From: Dyella acidisoli
GTDB lineage: Bacteria > Pseudomonadota > Gammaproteobacteria > Xanthomonadales > Rhodanobacteraceae
DNA: 50,126 nucleotides
Direction: 5' to 3'
Assembly (NCBI RefSeq): GCF_030160295.1
Contig: NZ_BSOB01000057.1
Location: 60,326-110,451 of the forward strand
Shown: in pieces, positions 35,505-43,283 of the stretch
How the letters are laid out: every line of letters starts with the position of its first letter
Numbering within the stretch: the first letter of the stretch is position 1
Notes under the pieces: generated by a model
Told to the model about the DNA's origin: nothing
Database searches by the model: none
What the model saw: the letters and a program-made list of their open reading frames with translations, nothing else
Position numbers and translations under genes: made by a program

Positions 35505-36674
35505 CTAGAACGCGTTGATGCCAGTCAACTCGCGGCCAACCACCAGCTGATGCACCGTCTCCGTGCCTTCGTACGTAATCACCGATTCCAGATTCAGCGC
35601 ATGACGAATCGCCGAATGCTCCACGGTGATGCCGGCGCCGCCGAGCATGTCGCGACAATCGCGCGCGATGTCGATCGCCATGCGCACGTTGTTCCACTTC
35701 GCCAGCGATACCTGGGTGGGCTCCATCTTGCCGGCATCCTTCAGGCGCCCAAGTTGCAGCGACAGCAGCTGCGCCATGGTGATGCGGCGGGCCATGTCGG
35801 CCAGCTTCAACTGGATCGCCTGATTCGATGCCAGCGGGCGGCCGAACAGCACGCGTTCTTGCGTGTAATCCAGCACTTCCTTCAAGCACGCCTGCGCGGC
35901 GCCGATCGGGCCCCAGGTGATGCCGTAACGCGCCTGCGTGAGGCAGCCCAGCGGGCCCTTAAGGCCCTTCACATTCGGCAACCGCTGCGCATCGGGCACG
36001 CGCACGTTGTCGAGGAACAGCGCGGAGGTGACCGAGGCGCGCAGGCTCATTTTCTTGTGCACTTCCTGCGCGGTGAAGCCCTTGGTATCGGCAGGAACGA
36101 TGAAGCCCTGGATGCCGTCATCGGTCTGCGCCCACACGATGGCGATGTGCGCGAGATTGCCGTTGGTGATCCACATCTTCGCGCCATTGATGACCCAGTC
36201 GCCGCCGTCTTTCTTGGCGTGAGTCTTCATATTGGCTGGGTCAGAGCCGCCGTGCGGTTCAGTCAGGCCGAAGCAGCCGATGATTTCGCCCGCCGCCATT
36301 TTCGGCAGGTATTGCATCTTCTGCTCTTCGTTGCCGTAGGCGTAGATCGGATACATGCACAGCGAGCTCTGCACGGAAGCGAAGCTGCGCAGACCGGAAT
36401 CGCCACGCTCCAGCTCCTGGCAGATCAAGCCGTAGCTCACGCCGTTCATGCCCGCGCAGCCGTATTTCTCTGGAATGGTGGCGCCTAGCAGGCCGAGATT
36501 GGCGATTTCCGGGACCAGTTCCGCCGGGAAACGGCCCTGGTCGAAGCAATCGCCGATGATGGGCAGCACTTTTTCGTCAACGAAACGGCCCACCGTGTCC
36601 TGCACCATGCGCTCCTCGTCGGTGAGCAGGGAACGGACGTCATAGAGGTCGAGTGGATTCAAGCGGGCTGCCAT
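35505..36674 (-). CDS. gcdH: Glutaryl-CoA dehydrogenase
   Basis: 389 aa, acyl-CoA dehydrogenase fold with FAD. It oxidatively decarboxylates glutaryl-CoA to crotonyl-CoA in lysine and tryptophan degradation. CFGLTEPHGGSDPANMKTHA, the WITNG loop and the catalytic Glu369 in TYEGTETVHQL are diagnostic for the glutaryl-CoA branch; the human enzyme has the same YEGT context. The start ATG 36674 has GGA about 7 bases ahead. It stands alone, flanked by a REPIN and a gene-poor gap. The aldehyde dehydrogenase of the same pathway is at 10590. Confidence 0.95.
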   Translation of the reverse strand: MAARLNPLDLYDVRSLLTDEERMVQDTVGRFVDEKVLPIIGDCFDQGRFPAELVPEIANLGLLGATIPEKYGCAGMNGVSYGLICQELERGDSGLRSFASVQSSLCMYPIYAYGNEEQKMQYLPKMAAGEIIGCFGLTEPHGGSDPANMKTHAKKDGGDWVINGAKMWITNGNLAHIAIVWAQTDDGIQGFIVPADTKGFTAQEVHKKMSLRASVTSALFLDNVRVPDAQRLPNVKGLKGPLGCLTQARYGITWGPIGAAQACLKEVLDYTQERVLFGRPLASNQAIQLKLADMARRITMAQLLSLQLGRLKDAGKMEPTQVSLAKWNNVRMAIDIARDCRDMLGGAGITVEHSAIRHALNLESVITYEGTETVHQLVVGRELTGINAF

Positions 36675-36826
36675 AGGAGTTCCAGGAACAGTCGGGGAAG
36701 CCCTACATTGTAGCGGGGGCGCCTGAAGGCGGTCATGCCGGGGTGCAACAGGGGCCGTCGACCCGGCGGCAAACAGCGTTCCTCCTAGGGCGCCGTCTCT
36801 CAGCTAGGCATGTCGTGGTGGTGGGT

Positions 36827-36887
36827 ATTGCCTGCGGCGCTTCCGGGCCCTTTAGGCTCCGAAAGCTCCGAAAGCGCCGCAGGCAAT
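36827..36887. repeat. 20-bp inverted repeat overlapping the small Cys/Gly-rich ORF
   Basis: The arm 36827-36846 pairs with 36868-36887 with one mismatch in 20 (core GCCTGCGGCGCTT), loop 21 bases. The right arm and loop lie inside the 3' end of the 37-codon frame below. There is no T tail. It could be a stabilising or attenuating RNA structure. Confidence 0.65.
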
Positions 36888-36965
36888 CCCACAACAACCG
36901 CTGATGGTGTTTTCGGTGTCGACATCGACGAAGAGCCCGTCGATGAAATTCCGCTCCTTGCGCAT
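36852..36965 (-). CDS. Tiny Cys/Gly-rich peptide ORF, 37 aa
   Basis: A 37-codon frame from ATG 36965 to TAA 36852, too short for ordinary gene calling. AGGAG lies 5 bases before the ATG. The first 20 residues are charged and acidic (FIDGLFVDVDTENT). The last 16 are SGCCGIACGAFGAFGA, rich in Cys and Gly and with a repeated AFG. This leader-plus-core layout resembles ribosomally made peptide precursors, but no modification or transport gene is adjacent. The codons of the tail also form the inverted repeat at 36827-36887. Product unknown; it may be an untranslated or regulatory element. Confidence 0.45.
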   Translation of the reverse strand: MRKERNFIDGLFVDVDTENTISGCCGIACGAFGAFGA

Positions 36966-37058
36966 AGGTGCTCCTGTGTCTGGACGGGCGCCATGCTAAG
37001 CACCCTGTAATTCAATTGCTCGTACAAACGCATGCGCTTAGTTCTGTTTGATGCGTGG

Positions 37059-37290
37059 TCAAAAGTAGTAGGCGATGTTTATGTAGACCCGGCCTTTCCA
37101 ACGGTTGATGCCGCCAGCAGCCAAGCTTTATGCGCAGTTGCTGCCGCCGATGTACGGATCGTTGCGTCCCTCCAGCCATTCGACGTAGACCGAGCGAGAA
37201 CGATGCCGGTGATCCAGCGTTGCACATCGTGGATTTGCGGATTGGACTTCGTAGAAATCAGCTCGGATCGTGCAACGAAAATTCCTTAGG
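37059..37290 (-). pseudogene. Possible gene remnant with internal stop
   Basis: One minus-strand frame reads protein-like residues (SVYVEWLEGRNDPYIGG), a TAA at 37128-37130, then in the same frame INRWKGRVYINIAYYF and a final TGA at 37061-37059. There is no start codon upstream: an in-frame TGA lies just before and only non-start codons follow. This could be the decayed end of a gene. It could also be chance, since other frames here are open as well. I do not recognise the family. Confidence 0.25.
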
Positions 37291-37311
37291 ATTTGTCATT
37301 CCCGCCCGGTA

Positions 37312-37334
37312 TCCTGCATGCGGCACATGCAGGA
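37312..37334. other. Small hairpin upstream of second EamA gene
   Basis: TCCTGCATG pairs perfectly with CATGCAGGA around CGGCA. A second stem, GGTTCC/GGAACC, lies at 37342-37368. Both are in the leader region of the EamA gene at 37424 and may form a structured 5' end. No known riboswitch pattern was recognised. Confidence 0.35.
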
Positions 37335-37423
37335 AATCTCAGGTTCCGACTATGGGGACGAGGGAACCCTGCATCTGCTCATGGGCGCCGCGTTCTACCC
37401 AGTTGCTTCACACCGGAATTTGC

Positions 37424-38314
37424 ATGGTCAAAGGTATTCTTCTCGGCTTCGCCAGCTTCGCGGCCTACGCGATCAGCGATGCCTTCGTGAAGTCACTGCA
37501 CGGCTCGGTGCCGCCTTATGAATCGGTGTTCTTTGGGGCCGTGTTCGGGCTCTTTGCCCTGCCCTTCATCATGAGCAAGAACAAGGGAGATCGCTGGCGT
37601 GATGTGATCACGGCGCAGCGCCCTTCTTTGTGGTGGGTGCGCGCAGTAGCCGGCGCCTTCGGCAGCATCGCTTCCGTGACGGCGTTCACGCTGCTGCCGA
37701 TGGCCGAAGTGTTCACGATGATTTTCCTGATGCCGATCTTTGTAACCATCCTCTCGGTGATCTTCTTGAAGGAGCACGTTGGCTGGCGCCGCTGGTCGGC
37801 GGTGGTCGTGGGCTTCGCCGGTGTGCTGGTGGTGTTGCGGCCCGGCTTTCGCGCGTTGGGCGTGGGCGACATCGCTGGATTGATATGCGGCCTGTTTGCC
37901 GCAGCATCCGTAGTGGCGCTGCGCATGGCCGGCCCGCATGAAAAGCGCATCAGTCTTTATGGTGCCGGCGTAGCCGGCCCGCTGATCATTGCTGGCCTGC
38001 TGATGCTGCCGCACTTTCGCTGGCCCAACTTGCACGAATGGTTTCTGCTCGCCGGTTACGGCCTGCTTGCCGCATTGGCCGGTGTGCTGTTGATGTACGC
38101 CACTTTGATCGCGCCAGCCAACCGCGTGGCGCCTACGCAATACAGCCAGATGCTATGGGCCATCGGTCTCGGCTATTGGCTGTTCGGCGACAAGCTCGAC
38201 TGGCCGATGCTGATCGGCATTGTGATGATTCTGGGCGCCGGCCTGTTCACGCTGGTACGCGAAGAAAAAGTGACGCCATGGTGGAGGCGCCAGAAGATCG
38301 TGCTAGGCGATTAG
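37424..38314 (+). CDS. EamA/DMT-family transporter (second copy)
   Basis: 296 aa with about ten membrane helices in two EamA halves (MVKGILLGFASFAAYAISDA; later IVMILGAGLFTLVREEK). The mid-protein motif FTLLPMAEVFTMIFLMPIFV is typical of the RarD/YdcZ-like exporter group. The substrate is unknown. ATG 37424 is chosen because the codons upstream are not membrane-like and GGAA lies 7 bases ahead; a frame back to 37130 is only an open run. It has no operon partner: inverted repeats follow it. Confidence 0.88.
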   Translation: MVKGILLGFASFAAYAISDAFVKSLHGSVPPYESVFFGAVFGLFALPFIMSKNKGDRWRDVITAQRPSLWWVRAVAGAFGSIASVTAFTLLPMAEVFTMIFLMPIFVTILSVIFLKEHVGWRRWSAVVVGFAGVLVVLRPGFRALGVGDIAGLICGLFAAASVVALRMAGPHEKRISLYGAGVAGPLIIAGLLMLPHFRWPNLHEWFLLAGYGLLAALAGVLLMYATLIAPANRVAPTQYSQMLWAIGLGYWLFGDKLDWPMLIGIVMILGAGLFTLVREEKVTPWWRRQKIVLGD

Positions 38315-38327
38315 GGTTGTAGATCGG

Positions 38328-38395
38328 GTTAGCGCAGCGTAATCCAACAAAGCCCCATCGAAGCGGCCAACATTGTTGGGTTACGCTGCGCTAAC
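38328..38395. repeat. GTTAGCGCAGCGTAA-type inverted repeat pair
   Basis: A 21-base arm (38328-38348) is inverted at 38375-38395 with one mismatch and 26 bases between. It starts 14 bases after the EamA stop. Repeats with the core TTAGCGCAGCGTAA are, as I recall, common in gamma- and betaproteobacterial intergenic spaces. It may form a long hairpin in the transcript. Confidence 0.75.
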
Positions 38396-38695
38396 TCAAC
38401 CTACGCAGCTAAGTTCAAGCTAAGCGGCCATGCGTAATTTCACCCTTAGCCCACACGCATGCGCTATCACTAGGTGGATGCCATCAACAGACCCAAAAAC
38501 TCTTTTGTGCCAACGTGTTAATACGCTGAGGATTGGCAGGTTCGTGCCGATACATGTCAACCATGTGCGCGACGGTCCGTTAAAGCAGATTCCGACCGTC
38601 GCGTTGACGGCCATCAATCGCCTAAATTGCGGGCGGTGCATTTCGATAACTGAAAGCGCTCTTGTAAACTCGGGAGCGGGTATTTGGAGATGGTT
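38396..38695. other. Promoter region of the RND efflux operon
   Basis: About 300 bases with no convincing gene. It presumably carries the promoter for the four RND genes. No local regulator gene is adjacent. Confidence 0.4.
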
Positions 38696-39967
38696 ATGAG
38701 TGCGGATAGCCCGCGAACAGCCGGATACTCTCGTCGCAACCGCGGCGTATGGATCGCAGTGGCGATCGTGGTGGCGGTCATCGCCATAGTGGTATTCCAC
38801 CTCGTCAACACGAAACCGGCCAGGGTCGGCTCCCCTACTCAGGTCGTGAGCGTGGCCGCCGCGCATCAGGGTGACATGCCGGAGATCATCAACTCGCTCG
38901 GCACGGTCACGCCCCTGGCCACCGTCACAGTTCTGCCACAGTTGAGCGGGTACCTCACCGAAGTGGGCTACCAGGAAGGCCAGGATGTAAAGAAAGGCCA
39001 GTTCCTGGCTCAGATCGATCCGCGCCAGTACCAGATCAGCAAGCAGCAGGCCGAAGCGCAACTGGCGAAGGACCAGGCCACGCTCGATCAGGCGCGCACC
39101 GATCTGGGTCGCTACACGCAGCTCTACCAGAAGAAATCGATCGCCGAACAGACGTACATGGACCAGAAATTTCTGGTCGAGCAAACCGAAGCCGCGGTGA
39201 AGGCGGACAAGGCCAACATCGCGCAGTTCGATCTCGATCTCGCTTATTGCCGTATCACTGCGCCAGTGGACGGACGAGTCGGCTTGCGCCTGGTTGATCC
39301 AGGCAATTACGTCACGGCGTCTAGTTCAACCGGCATCGTGGTGATCACCACGATGAAACCCACCACCGTGCAATTCACCGTACCGCAGAATTCGCTGGGC
39401 AAAGTGCTGGACCGCACCAACGGCGGCGCGAAACTGCCCGTCACGGTCTACAGCAGCGACAACACCAAACAGCTCGCCACCGGCACGCTGTTTGCCATCA
39501 GCAACCAGATGACCACCAGCACCGGCACGGTGACGCTGCGTGCGAATTTCCCCAACGAGGACGAAAAGCTTTATCCGAACGAATTCGTCAATGTGCAATT
39601 GCTGGTGGATACGCTGCACAACGCTGTGCTGGTACCGACACCGGCCGTGCAAACAGGCGCACCGGGCGACTACGTATTTCTCGTGAATGCCGACGATTCG
39701 GTCTCGGTGCACAAGGTGACACTAGGGCCAAGCGATGGCCAATACACCGCCATTCTCTCCGGCCTCTCCCCAGACCAGACGGTCGTCACGGACGGCACGG
39801 ATCGCTTGAGCGACGGCGCAAAGATCCGCGTTGCGCAAGCGCGGCCCGCAAGCGCAGGCAGTGCGGGCGCACCCGCGCCGTCTTCATCGGCCGGTGCATC
39901 GCATGGCAACGCAAGAAGAAAGCACAGCGCCGGTTCGGATGCCGGCTCCGCCTCCTCCGCGTCGTGA
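38696..39967 (+). CDS. mdtA: RND efflux periplasmic adaptor (MdtA-like)
   Basis: 423 aa. An N-terminal membrane helix (IAVAIVVAVIAIVVF, about 22-36) anchors it. The lipoyl-like half-motifs surround the alpha-helical hairpin (about 110-180, QQAEAQLAKDQATLDQART), followed by the barrel (RITAPVDGRVGLRLVDPGNY). These bridge the inner-membrane pump to the outer-membrane channel. The C-terminus is an unusual Ala/Ser/Gly tail of about 45 residues. ATG 38696 has GGAG 6 bases ahead. It is the first gene of the RND operon, followed by the first permease after 18 bases. Confidence 0.9.
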   Translation: MSADSPRTAGYSRRNRGVWIAVAIVVAVIAIVVFHLVNTKPARVGSPTQVVSVAAAHQGDMPEIINSLGTVTPLATVTVLPQLSGYLTEVGYQEGQDVKKGQFLAQIDPRQYQISKQQAEAQLAKDQATLDQARTDLGRYTQLYQKKSIAEQTYMDQKFLVEQTEAAVKADKANIAQFDLDLAYCRITAPVDGRVGLRLVDPGNYVTASSSTGIVVITTMKPTTVQFTVPQNSLGKVLDRTNGGAKLPVTVYSSDNTKQLATGTLFAISNQMTTSTGTVTLRANFPNEDEKLYPNEFVNVQLLVDTLHNAVLVPTPAVQTGAPGDYVFLVNADDSVSVHKVTLGPSDGQYTAILSGLSPDQTVVTDGTDRLSDGAKIRVAQARPASAGSAGAPAPSSSAGASHGNARRKHSAGSDAGSASSAS

Positions 39968-39985
39968 CGAGCAGCGTGTGAACCA

Positions 39986-42900
39986 ATGAATATCTCCCGC
40001 CTGTTCGTACTCAGGCCCGTGGCGACATCGCTGCTGATGATCGCGCTGGTGCTGGTGGGTTTGGTGGCGATGCGTTTTCTGCCCGTGTCGTCCTTGCCCA
40101 GCGTCGATTACCCGACCATCCAGGTGCAAACCTTCTACCCGGGCGCGAGCCCGGAAGTGATGGCCACCACGGTGACCGCACCGCTGGAAGTGCAGCTTGG
40201 GCAAATTCCCGGCCTCCAACAGATGACGTCGAGCAGCTCCGCCGGCGCATCGATCATCACCTTGCAGTTCAATCTGTCGCTCAATCTCGACATCGCCGAA
40301 CAGAACGTGCAGGAGGCGCTCAACGCGGCCAACAGTTTGCTGCCCAGCGGTCTGCCTGCACCACCGACCTACGCGAAGGTGAATCCGGCCGATCAACCGA
40401 TTCTCACGCTGGCCGTCACGTCGAAATCGATGTCGCTGACGCAGCTGCAGGACGTGGCGAACAACCGTCTTGGCACCAAGATTTCTGAAGTATCAGGCGT
40501 CGGCCTGGTGACGCCGTCCGGCGGCAACGTGCCGGCCGTGCGCGTGGAAGCCGATCCGCAGAAGCTCGCTTCCTACGGCCTCAACATCGACGATCTGCGC
40601 TCGCTGCTGGGCAACGTCAATGTGAGCCAGCCGAAGGGTAACTTCGACGGTCCTGATCTCGACTACACCATCAATGGCAACGACCAGATCCAGGATCCGA
40701 AGGATTATCTAGATACGGTGGTTTCCTACCAGAACGGTGCCCCCGTATATCTGCGCGATGTCGCACGCGTTACGCAGTCGGCGCAGAACGTCGAACAAGG
40801 CGCGTGGTACAACCAGACCCCCGCGATCATCTTGAACGTACAACGCCAGCCTGGCGCGAACGTGATCGCGACGGTTGACCAGATCAAGCTCATCCTGCCG
40901 CAACTGGAATCCACCCTGCCCGCCGGCATGCACGTGGAAATCGTCAACGACAGCACGGGTGTGATCCGTGCGTCGGTTGCCGATGCCGCGTTCGAGCTGA
41001 TCCTGGCGGTGCTACTGGTGGTGCTGGTGATCTTCGTATTCCTGCGCAACCTGCCAGCCACCATCATCCCCAGCATTTCCGTGCCGGTGTCGTTGATCGG
41101 CACGCTGGCAATGATGTACGAGCTCAATTACTCCATCGACAACCTTTCGCTGATGGCATTGATCATTGCCACCGGCTTCGTGGTGGACGACTCGATCGTG
41201 ATGATCGAGAACATCGTGCGCTATCTGGAGGAAGGCGAAACACCGCTGAATGCGGCGCTGATAGGTGCCGGGCAGATTGGCTTCACCATTCTGTCGTTGA
41301 CCATTTCATTGATCGCAGTACTGATTCCCTTGCTCTTCATGGGCGGCGTGATCGGGCGGCTATTCAGTGAGTTCGCAGTCACGCTGGCCGTGACTATCGT
41401 GATCTCCGGTATCGTGTCGCTCACGCTGGTGCCGATGCTGTGCGCGCGCATTCTGCGGGCGCAGGCCGAGCGCCATCCCAGCCGCTTCGAGCGGATCAGT
41501 GAAGGCCTGTTCAACAAGCTGTTGCACTCGTACGAACGCGGCTTACGTTTCGTGATGGAGCATCAGACGGCCACCCTGGCGACCTTCGTGGTGACGCTGG
41601 CAATCACCGGGATTTTGTATGTAGTGATTCCGAAGGGCCTGTTCCCGGTGCAGGACGTCGGCGTACTGCAAGGCATCAGCATTGCAGACAACTCCGTCTC
41701 CTACAGCACGATGGTGGATCGCCAGGCGCAGCTTGCCGAGGCGATTCTCAAGGACCAGGACGTCATCAATCTCACTTCGTATGTCGGCATCGACGGCACC
41801 AACACCACGCTCAACAACGGTCGCTTCCTCATCAACCTGAAGGCGCGCGACGATCGTTCCGAAACCGCCGCCGAGATCGCGCGGCGCATTCAGGACGAAG
41901 TGGCGCACGTGCCAGGCATCAAGTTGTATCTGCAGCCGGAACAGGACCTCACGCTCGATACGACCATCTCGCCAAACCAGTACCAGTTCGTGCTGCGCGG
42001 CCCCAGCCAACAAGCCTTCCAGCAATACGTGCCGGCGCTGATCGAGCGCATGAAGCAGATCACCTCGATCACCGATGTCACCAGCGACTTGAACAACGAA
42101 GGTCTCAGCGTCAATGTCAATGTGAATCGCCAGTTGGCGGCGCGTTTCGGCATTACGCCCGCAACCATCGATAACGCCCTGTACGACGCGCTGGGGCAGC
42201 GCATCGTGTCGACCATCTTCAATCAGTCGAATCAGTATCGTGTGATCCTGGTCGCCAAGCCGGAAAAGTTGCCGACGCTGGAATCGCTAGGTGATCTGTA
42301 CCTACCCAGCCAGACGGCAAGCAACGGCCAGGTACCGCTGAAGGCCATCGCCAAAATCGAGGTGGCCAAGTCGCCGCTGGTGATCAGCCATCTTGCACAG
42401 TTTCCATCGGTGACCATCTCTTTCAATCTGGCCAGCGGTGCGTCGCTGAGCAAAGCCGTCACCGAAGTGAATCAGGCCGAGCAGGCGGTGCACCTGCCGC
42501 CTTCGATCACCTCGTCGTTCCAGGGCGCGACGCAAGCGTTCCAGGATTCGTTATCCAGCGAGGTATACCTGCTGATCGCGGCGCTGGTAGCGGTCTATAT
42601 CGTGCTCGGCGTGCTGTATGAAAGCTTCATCCATCCAGTCACGATTCTGTCGACGCTGCCTTCGGCGGGTATCGGCGCACTGCTGGCGCTGATGGTCGCC
42701 GGTGCGGATCTGGACATCATCGGCATCATCGGCATCGTGCTCCTGATCGGCATCGTGAAGAAAAACGCGATCATGATCGTGGACTTCGCGCTCGAGGCCG
42801 AGCGCGATCACGGCAAGCCGCCCGCAGAGGCGATCTTCGAAGCTTCGTTGCTACGCTTCCGTCCGATCCTGATGACAACGCTGGCGGCGATGCTGGGTGC

Positions 42901-43093
42901 GCTGCCGATGTTGCTCGGCACCGGCACCGGTTCGGAACTGCGCCGGCCGCTGGGTCTGGCGATCATCGGCGGTCTTACGTTGAGTCAGTTGCTGACGCTG
43001 TTCACCACGCCGGTGATCTATCTGTTCTTCGATCGGCTGGCGCAGCGGTTCCAGCGCAAGCCGTCGCTGGCGGCTGGGGATAGCGCGCCGTGA
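39986..43093 (+). CDS. mdtB: RND multidrug efflux permease (MdtB-like)
   Basis: 1035 aa, the normal length of hydrophobe/amphiphile RND pumps with 12 membrane helices and two large periplasmic loops. It starts MNISRLFVLRPVATSLLMIA. The helix-4 proton-relay acids are visible in ATGFVVDDSIVMIENIVRYL. The last helices contain GIVLLIGIVKKNAIMIVDFA. It is the MdtB-type partner; with the second permease it should form a B2C hetero-trimer, as in E. coli MdtABC. A 190-base gap containing a repeat separates it from the second permease. Confidence 0.93.
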   Translation: MNISRLFVLRPVATSLLMIALVLVGLVAMRFLPVSSLPSVDYPTIQVQTFYPGASPEVMATTVTAPLEVQLGQIPGLQQMTSSSSAGASIITLQFNLSLNLDIAEQNVQEALNAANSLLPSGLPAPPTYAKVNPADQPILTLAVTSKSMSLTQLQDVANNRLGTKISEVSGVGLVTPSGGNVPAVRVEADPQKLASYGLNIDDLRSLLGNVNVSQPKGNFDGPDLDYTINGNDQIQDPKDYLDTVVSYQNGAPVYLRDVARVTQSAQNVEQGAWYNQTPAIILNVQRQPGANVIATVDQIKLILPQLESTLPAGMHVEIVNDSTGVIRASVADAAFELILAVLLVVLVIFVFLRNLPATIIPSISVPVSLIGTLAMMYELNYSIDNLSLMALIIATGFVVDDSIVMIENIVRYLEEGETPLNAALIGAGQIGFTILSLTISLIAVLIPLLFMGGVIGRLFSEFAVTLAVTIVISGIVSLTLVPMLCARILRAQAERHPSRFERISEGLFNKLLHSYERGLRFVMEHQTATLATFVVTLAITGILYVVIPKGLFPVQDVGVLQGISIADNSVSYSTMVDRQAQLAEAILKDQDVINLTSYVGIDGTNTTLNNGRFLINLKARDDRSETAAEIARRIQDEVAHVPGIKLYLQPEQDLTLDTTISPNQYQFVLRGPSQQAFQQYVPALIERMKQITSITDVTSDLNNEGLSVNVNVNRQLAARFGITPATIDNALYDALGQRIVSTIFNQSNQYRVILVAKPEKLPTLESLGDLYLPSQTASNGQVPLKAIAKIEVAKSPLVISHLAQFPSVTISFNLASGASLSKAVTEVNQAEQAVHLPPSITSSFQGATQAFQDSLSSEVYLLIAALVAVYIVLGVLYESFIHPVTILSTLPSAGIGALLALMVAGADLDIIGIIGIVLLIGIVKKNAIMIVDFALEAERDHGKPPAEAIFEASLLRFRPILMTTLAAMLGALPMLLGTGTGSELRRPLGLAIIGGLTLSQLLTLFTTPVIYLFFDRLAQRFQRKPSLAAGDSAP

Positions 43094-43160
43094 CCTGGCG
43101 AGAAGCCCACTGCTTTCTTACGTTAGGACGTCCATTTGACCAGATGGGGAATCTTGTCCT

Positions 43161-43244
43161 GCCGTCATTCCCGCGAAAGCGGGAATCCATTTTGCTCTTT
43201 GTGGCATCCCTCAGATGGATTCCCGCTTTCGCGGGAATGACGGC
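43161..43244. repeat. GTCATTCC-type REPIN between the two RND permease genes
   Basis: A 29-bp arm (43161-43189) is perfectly inverted at 43216-43244 with 26 bases between. Each arm has the inner palindrome TTCCCGCGAAAGCGGGAA. It lies in the 190-base gap inside an operon of four genes, where it may lower downstream expression or protect the upstream mRNA. Confidence 0.88.
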
Positions 43245-43283
43245 CAGGGGAGTTTCTAGCAAGAGTGTGATGCGGGCGCCGTC

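Noticed and set aside
35253-36488. 411-codon open frame on the plus strand
   Set aside because: Antisense of glutaryl-CoA dehydrogenase and it runs through a palindromic repeat; no ribosome site.
36810-37033. Longer frames on both strands over the tiny Cys/Gly-rich ORF
   Set aside because: The 66-codon plus-strand and 77-codon minus-strand frames have no ribosome binding site and unlikely composition; the 37-codon frame has AGGAG.
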